A stretch of 31,077 nucleotides of DNA, from positions 1 to 31,077 of the forward strand of contig CAZDYP010000045.1 of NCBI GenBank assembly GCA_964509505.1, written 5' to 3'. A program made the position numbers and the translations under genes. The stretch's first letter is position 1, and each line of letters starts with the position of its first letter. The DNA is from CAZDYP01 sp964509505. GTDB taxonomy: Bacteria; Chloroflexota; Anaerolineae; JACRMK01. Shown here in pieces: positions 1-5,313 of the stretch. The notes below the pieces were generated by a model. It was not told the origin of the DNA. It saw nothing but the letters and a program-made list of their open reading frames with translations, and made no database searches.

Positions 1-17
1 TTCCCCAGAGTTCATAG

Positions 18-183
18 CCTTACTCGTCGCTTCGCACACAGATTACACATGAGCCGCCAAAGTATTCACACGCCAAGAGTCCGCATCATTTTGAATTACC
101 GCAGTTGGCCGCCTGTGTGCTGGTCCTGTTTTACCTCAACAAGAGTTACCGCGATATGGAGGAATGGCTCTTGGCGACCGAGC
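18..183 (+). pseudogene. N-terminal remnant of a DDE transposase
   Basis: The open frame after the stop at 15-17 reads YSHAKSPHHFELPQLAACV and continues LFYLNKSYRDMEEWLLATEQ. The pattern is a short basic/proline stretch, then 'Q-LAACV-L-FYL', then 'SYRDMEEWL'. It resembles the N-terminal helical region of IS4/IS5-type transposases, where this segment precedes the DDE catalytic domain. No catalytic domain follows: similarity stops near 183, where the sequence switches to a recombinase tail in another frame. No start codon or terminal inverted repeat is visible, so this is debris and not a working element. The family assignment rests on recognising the motif by eye. Confidence 0.55.
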
Positions 184-258
184 AACGTAAAGACCACGAT
201 GATCTATACCCATGTCCTCAAGCGTGGTGATCTGGCGGTGCGTAGTCCACTCGACTGA
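184..258 (+). pseudogene. C-terminal remnant of a tyrosine recombinase (integron-integrase-like)
   Basis: From 184 the frame reads NVKTTMIYTHVLKRGDLAVR and ends SPLD before the TGA at 256-258. This is the typical C-terminus of XerC/D- and IntI-type tyrosine recombinases: 'VKTTMIYTHV' contains the nucleophilic tyrosine, and the 'RSPLD' ending is common in integron-type integrases. The rest of the catalytic domain (R..HxxR) is absent because the upstream sequence belongs to a transposase remnant. The two fragments lie in different frames and join at about 181-186. A small ORF starting at ATG 49 would run through the junction, but it has no sensible N-terminal domain and is probably not a gene. 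Confidence 0.7.
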
Positions 259-283
259 ATCACCTTCACCCCCTCCGCTCATC

Positions 284-826
284 TCAAACTGGCTCCAACA
301 TTTGATGTGGCGCCGCTGGTAGCTCGACGCGAATTGAGTCGCCCGCACGCACCTCACCAGCGCTCAACACGATGCCCATGATGCCCGCCTTGCGGATGAG
401 GTTGCCTTGCTCATCACGGTCGAGTACCGCCGCCATCAAGCCTTGTTGAAAATGATCGAGCTGCGCGCAAGGGTTACGCAGACCCGTCACCTCGACGCTG
501 GCTGTGTCGCCTATGTGTAGCCGTGCGCCTCTTGGCAAACCAAGCAAGTCAATGCCGCGCGTCGTGATGTTCTCGCCCATTTGCCCTGCCGACACATCGA
601 AGCCTTTAGCACACAACTCGTCGTGTAGCTCCGCGTGAATCAGATGCACTTGGCGTAGGTTGGGTTGCGTTGGGTCGCGCTTGACTCGCGAGCGATGTTT
701 CACCGTCTCGCCCTGATGCGCGTCGCCCTCGACGCCCAATCCCGCCACGAGTCGGATGCTGTCTCGATTCGGTTTGCTGAAGGTGTAGGTTGCGCTGCAA
801 CTCACTGCGGTTACGATGCCGCTCAT
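284..826 (-). CDS. MOSC domain-containing protein
   Basis: A 180-residue protein matching a single MOSC domain, the domain shared by molybdenum cofactor sulfurase C-termini and YiiM/YuaD-type proteins. Visible hallmarks are 'GVEGDAHQGETVKHRSRV' near residues 31-48, 'GQMGENITTRGIDL' near 81-94 and 'GLRNPCAQLD' with the conserved cysteine at about 120. Family members bind or transfer sulfur, or act with the molybdenum cofactor, on small substrates; the substrate here cannot be read from sequence. The ATG at 826-824 is preceded by AAAGGAG at good spacing, which fixes the start. The gene is free-standing: no other molybdopterin gene lies nearby. Length is normal for stand-alone MOSC proteins. Confidence 0.88.
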   Translation of the reverse strand: MSGIVTAVSCSATYTFSKPNRDSIRLVAGLGVEGDAHQGETVKHRSRVKRDPTQPNLRQVHLIHAELHDELCAKGFDVSAGQMGENITTRGIDLLGLPRGARLHIGDTASVEVTGLRNPCAQLDHFQQGLMAAVLDRDEQGNLIRKAGIMGIVLSAGEVRAGDSIRVELPAAPHQMLEPV

Positions 827-875
827 TGATTATGCTCCTTTGCAAAGTCTCAGCGTGTTCAATTCCTCCAGGCCG

Positions 876-1149
876 CTATGGGGCGTCGCTCACTTCGACG
901 CCCGCGTAAAAGAAGAAGCCTGCCTCAAGCTCTGCAGCCATTTGTGGAATCAAGAGCTGGATGTTATGTCTGTAAGCGCCGCGCCATAGTTGTTTCAATT
1001 TCGCGCGCGCTGCTTCGTTGACATGGATGTTTCGACTGAAGGTATGCTTCAAGATACTCTTTGAGCTCGTAGGTGAACAAAGCCATCGCCAGGCGTCCGT
1101 TGGCAAGCAACGCCTTTTTCAAACTGTTCTCGAAGATTTTCTTACGCAG
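876..1149 (-). pseudogene. Small hypothetical protein gene split by a frameshift
   Basis: Directly after the phosphatase stop, the minus strand is open in one frame (KKALLANGRLAMALFTYELK, about 1131-1030). A second frame then takes over (HVNEAARAKLKQLWRGAYRH onward, ending VEVSDAP at 876). The two pieces read as one coherent, amphipathic protein of about 90 residues if a one- or two-base shift is assumed near 1025-1040. In the annotated frame the first 20 or so residues of the second piece have unnatural composition, which supports the frameshift. There is no clear ribosome site; TTG near 1120 is a possible start. I do not recognise the family. It could be a genuine pseudogene or a sequencing error. 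Confidence 0.4.
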
Positions 1150-1614
1150 CTAGCCGTTTCCGCTGATGCGAGTTTTTAGCTGCTGGATGAACATTTCCCA
1201 AACGGGATAGTTGCTCCCTTGCCAAATGGACGCCCTGAATGCATCCGCTTGAGCTTCTGACCAGCCCAGATGTTTCAGGGCGTAGAGCGAATAGAAGGCG
1301 GTGACGCGAAAATTAGCGGCGCAATGGATGAGTGTCTTCTCGGCGGGGAGTTGTTGCATCACCTTCTCAAAGGTCTCGAAATCGCTTGCTTGCGGATGTT
1401 CCCAATCTACGGGGATGTGATGGTATGTCATGCCGAGCGAACGCACCAACCCTTCTTCGTCATCTAATGAATAGCATGGATTGATGGGCGCTAAATTGAT
1501 GACGATTTTGAATCCCTCCGCCGCCGCTGCTTTGAGTTGTTCCTCTTTAGGTTGCCCGCCTGTGATGAGTTGGTCATGCACGCGGCGGTAGTTGTATATC
1601 GCTTGCGTACTCAT
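1150..1614 (-). CDS. Protein tyrosine phosphatase-like protein (dual-specificity fold, CX4R loop)
   Basis: A 154-residue protein of the bacterial phosphatase-like group related to DSP and beta-lactamase-associated DUF442 proteins. The sequence shows 'QLITGGQPKEEQLKAAAAEG' near residues 16-34, a candidate general acid in 'IPVDWEHP' (D70), and the P-loop 'IHCAANFRVTAF' with Cys98 and Arg103. The loop has four residues between Cys and Arg, one fewer than the classical CX5R. I recall relatives of this group having the same short loop, so catalysis may be altered rather than lost. I chose ATG 1614 and not 1629 because GGAGG lies 9 nt upstream of 1614, while 1629 itself overlaps that ribosome site. 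The gene starts 17 nt after the oxidoreductase stop on the same strand, so the two are probably co-transcribed. Confidence 0.75.
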   Translation of the reverse strand: MSTQAIYNYRRVHDQLITGGQPKEEQLKAAAAEGFKIVINLAPINPCYSLDDEEGLVRSLGMTYHHIPVDWEHPQASDFETFEKVMQQLPAEKTLIHCAANFRVTAFYSLYALKHLGWSEAQADAFRASIWQGSNYPVWEMFIQQLKTRISGNG

Positions 1615-1631
1615 CCGTTTTGCCTCCATGA

Positions 1632-2654
1632 TTATAGTTCGATTGCCTCACCTCGCTCTGCCGATTCCATGATAGCGCGAATGATGCGTGTGTTGCGAAT
1701 GCCATCCTCGCCCGTCGCCAGCACTGGTTTGCCCATCGTCACCGCGTCAACGAAGTGCGCGATGCTGTCGAGGATGAAGCCGGTGAGATGTTCACCCAAC
1801 GGCGGCGCAAGCAGGTCAGGAAATGTCGCCTTCTCCGCACTGTAAATTTCGAGCGCGCGATTGTGTGAGGTGTCCACATACAACGCGCCCTTGCTTCCCA
1901 AAATTTCAAACTTCATGTCCTTCGTTGCTGCATGGGTGCGCGGCAAAATCCACGCGTTCTCGCACACGGCGACTGCGCCCTTGTGGAACTCAACGGTTGC
2001 TACGTGAAAGTCGGGCGCAGTCACGCCAAGACCATGCAAGATACCCTCACGCTTCACCGCATACACCTTGCGCGGTGTGTCGTCGAGCATCCAACACACC
2101 AAATCAATGATGTGGCTGCCGAGAAACCACAACGCCGATGAACTGCCTGCCCACTTCAACATCTCCATCGGCACGTAGGTCGTGTTGCTGAGGCGCGCAT
2201 AGATGTATGTAGGTGTGCCGATGTCGCCGCGTCGTATCGCGTCACGCGCGCTCACGTAAGGCGGGTTGACGCGATTGTGAAAGTCCACCATCAGCGTCAC
2301 GCCAGCAGCGCGCGCAGCGGCGACAATCGCCTCGGCATCTTCCACCGTCGTCGCCAACGGCTTCTCGACGAGGAGGTGCTTGCCTGCTTGCGCGCACGCG
2401 ATGGCGATGTGACGATGCGCGTTGTCGGGCGTGGCGACGGAAATCGCGGCGATGTCGGGATGGTGCAGCAGGTCGTCCAACTTCGTCGTGTGCAGCCGCG
2501 CGCCGTATTGTGTGGCGACCGCGCGCGCGCGCTCATCATCCAAATCGCACACGGCGACGAAATCCACGAACGGATGGCGACTGTATGCTTGCGCGTGACG
2601 CACGCCGAAGACGCCCGCGCCGACCAGCGCAAAACCTTTTTGCTGTGCTTGCAT
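1632..2654 (-). CDS. Gfo/Idh/MocA family NAD(P)-dependent oxidoreductase
   Basis: A 340-residue two-domain dehydrogenase. The N-terminal Rossmann fold starts with 'ALVGAGVFGVRHAQAY' (GxGxxG-type dinucleotide site, residues 10-25). The family motif 'LLVEKPLATT' with its catalytic/cofactor lysine lies near residues 93-102. The C-terminal alpha/beta domain contains 'GSSSALWFLGSHIIDLVCWM', including the active-site 'GSHIIDL' histidine. Family members oxidise or reduce sugars and inositols; the substrate is not evident. The divergent neighbour is an iolB-like inositol-degradation gene, so a myo- or scyllo-inositol dehydrogenase role is plausible but unproven. ATG 2654 has GAGG about 7 nt upstream. 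The phosphatase gene follows at once. Confidence 0.9.
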   Translation of the reverse strand: MQAQQKGFALVGAGVFGVRHAQAYSRHPFVDFVAVCDLDDERARAVATQYGARLHTTKLDDLLHHPDIAAISVATPDNAHRHIAIACAQAGKHLLVEKPLATTVEDAEAIVAAARAAGVTLMVDFHNRVNPPYVSARDAIRRGDIGTPTYIYARLSNTTYVPMEMLKWAGSSSALWFLGSHIIDLVCWMLDDTPRKVYAVKREGILHGLGVTAPDFHVATVEFHKGAVAVCENAWILPRTHAATKDMKFEILGSKGALYVDTSHNRALEIYSAEKATFPDLLAPPLGEHLTGFILDSIAHFVDAVTMGKPVLATGEDGIRNTRIIRAIMESAERGEAIEL

Positions 2655-2691
2655 GATTGACCTCAGAAGAAAGAATTGTCAACGATGATAC

Positions 2692-2727
2692 AGAGATTCT
2701 TCGCTTCGTTCAAAATGACACTGAACC
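2692..2727. repeat. Half copy of a dispersed intergenic repeat
   Basis: The stretch 'gagattcttcgcttcgttc' followed by aaaatgacactga resembles one arm of a widespread intergenic palindrome that reads through 'ttcttcgcttcgctcagaat' in many bacteria. The matching arm is not seen before the gap at 2775. A related pair of arms lies at 24040-24104. Confidence 0.4.
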
Positions 2728-2774
2728 ACACCTAAAGTAAAATACAAGTTGAAAACCCAAGACGTAGTAACGAC

Positions 2775-2874
2775 NNNNNNNNNNNNNNNNNNNNNNNNNN
2801 NNNNNNNNNNNNNNNNNNNNNNNNNNNNNNNNNNNNNNNNNNNNNNNNNNNNNNNNNNNNNNNNNNNNNNNNNN
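2775..2874. other. Scaffold gap of 100 Ns
   Basis: Exactly 100 undetermined bases, the conventional placeholder for a gap of unknown size. The last bases before it (gtagtaacgac, 2764-2774) match one arm of the palindrome inside the Rieske gene at 21284-21332, so the assembly probably broke in a repeat copy. The promoter region between the divergent oxidoreductase and iolB genes is therefore missing. Confidence 0.97.
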
Positions 2875-2892
2875 GCGTAACGAGAAACTCCT

Positions 2893-3777
2893 ATGCAATA
2901 TACTTCCGATAACATTCTGATTCACCCGTCTCAAAATCCCACTGACCCCGATTGTATCCTCGACATCACCCCAGCGCGTGCGGGTTGGAACTACATCTCG
3001 TTTCAAGCGCGACGCTTGAGCGCGGGACGTAGCTGGTCATTCAAGACGAGTGAAAACGAGCTCGCGCTCATTAACTTGTGCGGCGCATTCAGCGTGCAAT
3101 CGAATCGCGGCGCGTGGCAACACATCGGCGGACGGGCGCATGTGTTTGAAGGCGCGGCGCACGCGCTCTATCTGCCGCGCCGCACCGACTTCACGGTGAC
3201 GGCAGAAAGTGATTGCACGTATGCCGTGACGTGGGTACCGACCAACCAAGACCACGCTCCTTGGCTCATCAAGCCAAGCGATGTGCCGATTTCGATTCGC
3301 GGCGGCGACAACGTGAGTCGCCAAATCAACGACCTCTTGCCGCCCAACTCACCTGTGCATCGCTTGGTGCTCGTCGAGGTCTATACGCCGAGCGGCAACT
3401 GGAGCAGCTTTCCACCCCACAAGCATGACGTACATATCGAAGCCGATAGCCAGTTGATCGAAGCCGACCTTGAAGAAGTGTATTTCTATCAGTTCGACAA
3501 ACCTGAAGGCTTCGCCTATCAACGTGTCTATACCGACGAGCGCTCGCCGTTGCATCAAGCAGGTCAACCCATTGACGCGCTCGTGCGCGCCAAACATAAT
3601 TGCGCGGTGCTGGTGCCTGAAGGCTATCATCCCGTCGTCGCCGTGCCAGGCTACACGTGCTATTACCTCAACGTGTTGGCAGGCAGCGCACAAAGCCTCG
3701 CCAATCAGGATGACCCAAAATATAGCTGGGTCAAGCACACATACAAACAGAAAGACGAAAGACTCCCGCTTTATTGA
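2893..3777 (+). CDS. iolB: 5-deoxy-glucuronate isomerase (IolB family)
   Basis: A 294-residue bicupin protein of the KduI/IolB family. The strongest signature is 'SGNWSSFPPHKHD' (near residues 166-178), the metal-binding cupin motif of IolB, followed by a conserved glutamate in 'LEEVYFYQFDKPEGFAYQRV'. The ending 'GYTCYYLNVLAGS' and then 'DDPKYSWVKHTY' is also typical. IolB converts 5-deoxy-D-glucuronate to 5-deoxy-2-keto-gluconate in cytosolic myo-inositol catabolism. No other iol gene is visible except the divergent Gfo/Idh/MocA dehydrogenase, and the gap at 2775 may hide more. ATG 2893 lies only 18 bases after the gap with no strong ribosome site. The TGA stop overlaps the first unit of a heptamer array. 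Confidence 0.9.
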   Translation: MQYTSDNILIHPSQNPTDPDCILDITPARAGWNYISFQARRLSAGRSWSFKTSENELALINLCGAFSVQSNRGAWQHIGGRAHVFEGAAHALYLPRRTDFTVTAESDCTYAVTWVPTNQDHAPWLIKPSDVPISIRGGDNVSRQINDLLPPNSPVHRLVLVEVYTPSGNWSSFPPHKHDVHIEADSQLIEADLEEVYFYQFDKPEGFAYQRVYTDERSPLHQAGQPIDALVRAKHNCAVLVPEGYHPVVAVPGYTCYYLNVLAGSAQSLANQDDPKYSWVKHTYKQKDERLPLY

Positions 3778-3808
3778 TTGGGAGATTGTAGATTGCGGAT
3801 TGAGAGTT
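3774..3808. repeat. Period-7 (heptanucleotide) repeat array overlapping the iolB stop
   Basis: Five consecutive 7-mers can be read: TTGATTG, GGAGATT, GTAGATT, GCGGATT, GAGAGTT. Three of them end in GATT at a strict 7-base period. The iolB stop codon TGA (3775-3777) lies in the first unit. It belongs with the heptamer arrays at 11547, 12267, 22709, 22989 and 24761. Confidence 0.6.
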
Positions 3809-4163
3809 AAGCCAAGTGAAAGCTTGCGCGCTGAGAATGCAGGTGTAGGACAAATTTTCAATGTGTCCTTGCGCGCTGAGAATACGTGTGGGACAATTTC
3901 AATTGGATGATGCCTCTGGCGTTTTGTCAGGGAGTCTATCCAACAAGAAGTTATTGGCGCGGAATGGGAGCCACGACTCCACGCAGCTGACATCCCATAG
4001 GAGCGATTTCACGCTAGAGGAGGGAGGGGGAAAGTCTATCAGCTGAAGTAGTGCGTGATGAATCATGCTTACGTTGGAAAGGAGGTAAAACTACTCAGAC
4101 GATCCTCTCACATCAGCAACATTACTCACGTTGTTTCAACAAGCTTATCCCAAAGGAGAAACC
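3778..4163. other. Intergenic region with degenerate repeats and no gene
   Basis: 386 bases without a convincing gene. After the heptamers, a 16-base word (cttgcgcgctgagaat) occurs twice, at 3823-3838 and 3868-3883. Each copy is followed by a degraded form of the TGTAGGACAATTTT palindrome arm (about 3844-3860 and 3887-3900). From 3905 to 4070 I see nothing recognisable. At 4077-4085 there is a perfect Shine-Dalgarno-like string (aaaggaggt) with no start codon behind it. A promoter for the lipoprotein gene must lie here, but no clear -35/-10 pair stands out. Confidence 0.6.
3823..3900. repeat. Tandem 45-base direct repeat with degraded palindrome arms
   Basis: The 16-base word cttgcgcgctgagaat at 3823-3838 recurs exactly at 3868-3883, an offset of 45 bases. 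Both copies are followed by similar G/T-rich sequence leading into 'gggacaattt' or 'aggacaaatttt'. That matches one arm of the perfect palindrome at 26778-26806. Confidence 0.65.
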
Positions 4164-5195
4164 ATGAATTATCGTAAAGCGTTGTACCTGTGCGTTTTAG
4201 CGCTGTTGTTAGTGGTGTTCGTTGGCGCGTGCAGCCCGATGGCAACACCCACGGCGACACCCGTACCACCCACAGCGACGCCCGTGCCGCCGACCCCCAC
4301 GCCGATACCGCCGTCGCCAACCCCTGTGCCGCCGTCGCCAACCCCTGTGCCGCCGTCACCCACACCGCGCCCAACAGCGATGCCCACCCCTTCATTGCGA
4401 AAGGTTGAGTTCGGCGCATTGAAAGCATACTCACACAAGAGCAAGCGCTTCTCGATTGACGCGCCTGAAAAATGGACGATCAAAGATACAAGCAAGCCGA
4501 CCGAAGACATCGTGACCTGGACGGATCCGACAGGCAACGCGCTCATCTATGTGGACGTGTTTCCATATACACAAAAAACCGACACGGAGAAACTTGGCAC
4601 ACTGTTGAAAGATGTGATCGCCTCCCTCTTCAAGGATTTGAAGAACTTGAAGCCGGGCGAGCCAAAGCCGCAACCAGATGGCAGCGTGGGGCTCACCTTC
4701 ACGTATGATAGCTCGGTTGGCGGTGGAACATTCCTCATGCTCGGCAACAGCTTCATTCAGCATGATCAAGGCGCACAGTTGAGTATCCTTGTCATCATCG
4801 TGCCTGATTCGCAATTCAACGACTTGAAGACGGACATCAACACGGTACTCAACAGCTTCGAAGCGACGCCACCTGCGCCACCGACGGCAACCCCACGCCC
4901 CGCGCCGACCAATACGCCGCGCCCTGCGCCCACGCCCACGCCAGCTTCCCAATATAATGTGCCGCCCGGCAAAGCAGGCTTGTTGATCAGAAATTACGTC
5001 ACCTCAGAGATCACGTTCAACATTAAAGATAAAGAATACAAAATCCCCAAGAGTCCCGGTGGAGGCGTTCCAGGCGAGTTGCTCATCATCTTGGACCCAG
5101 GCAAATATACGTACTCCGCCAGTATTCCCGCAGGAGGTATCAACGGCGAAGTTGAATTGACCGTCAATCGCATCTTCGTGCAGGGCTTCCGCTAA
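4164..5195 (+). CDS. Lipoprotein with Thr/Pro-rich linkers and a PsbP/DcrB-like domain
   Basis: A 343-residue predicted secreted lipoprotein. ATG 4164 is chosen over 4131 because AAAGGAG precedes it by about 7 nt and a signal peptide begins there: MNYRKA, a hydrophobic stretch, then the lipobox 'VGAC' with Cys near residue 23. A linker of repeated PTPVPPS/TATPVPP units follows (about residues 25-75). Next comes a domain of about 150 residues starting 'YSHKSKRFSIDAPEKWTI', resembling the PsbP/Mog1/DcrB fold. A second Pro/Thr linker and a C-terminal beta-rich domain ('GKAGLLIRNYVTSEITFNIK') complete the protein. It probably sits on the outer face of the cell membrane. Function is unknown. It stands alone upstream of alaS. 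Confidence 0.8.
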   Translation: MNYRKALYLCVLALLLVVFVGACSPMATPTATPVPPTATPVPPTPTPIPPSPTPVPPSPTPVPPSPTPRPTAMPTPSLRKVEFGALKAYSHKSKRFSIDAPEKWTIKDTSKPTEDIVTWTDPTGNALIYVDVFPYTQKTDTEKLGTLLKDVIASLFKDLKNLKPGEPKPQPDGSVGLTFTYDSSVGGGTFLMLGNSFIQHDQGAQLSILVIIVPDSQFNDLKTDINTVLNSFEATPPAPPTATPRPAPTNTPRPAPTPTPASQYNVPPGKAGLLIRNYVTSEITFNIKDKEYKIPKSPGGGVPGELLIILDPGKYTYSASIPAGGINGEVELTVNRIFVQGFR

Positions 5196-5213
5196 CAGCT
5201 GTCGCATAGTGAC

Positions 5214-5242
5214 GTAGAGACGTTGCGCCGCAACGTCTCTAC
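5214..5242. repeat. 29-bp perfect palindrome (14-bp arms, 1-nt loop)
   Basis: gtagagacgttgcg - c - cgcaacgtctctac: arms of 14 with no mismatch around a single C. There is no T-run after it, so it is not a standard terminator. It lies between the lipoprotein and alaS and belongs to the palindrome family described at 8061, 19866 and 26778. Confidence 0.9.
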
Positions 5243-5313
5243 GCGCTTTGACAGCCCTCACTCCCTCATCTACAATCACGGACGCACTGATGAACGCTCG
5301 TGGAGATCATGGG

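Noticed and set aside
3349..3993. Long antisense open frame opposite iolB
   Set aside because: It overlaps a clearly conserved gene, has no recognisable domain or ribosome site, and is explained by codon bias in the opposite frame.
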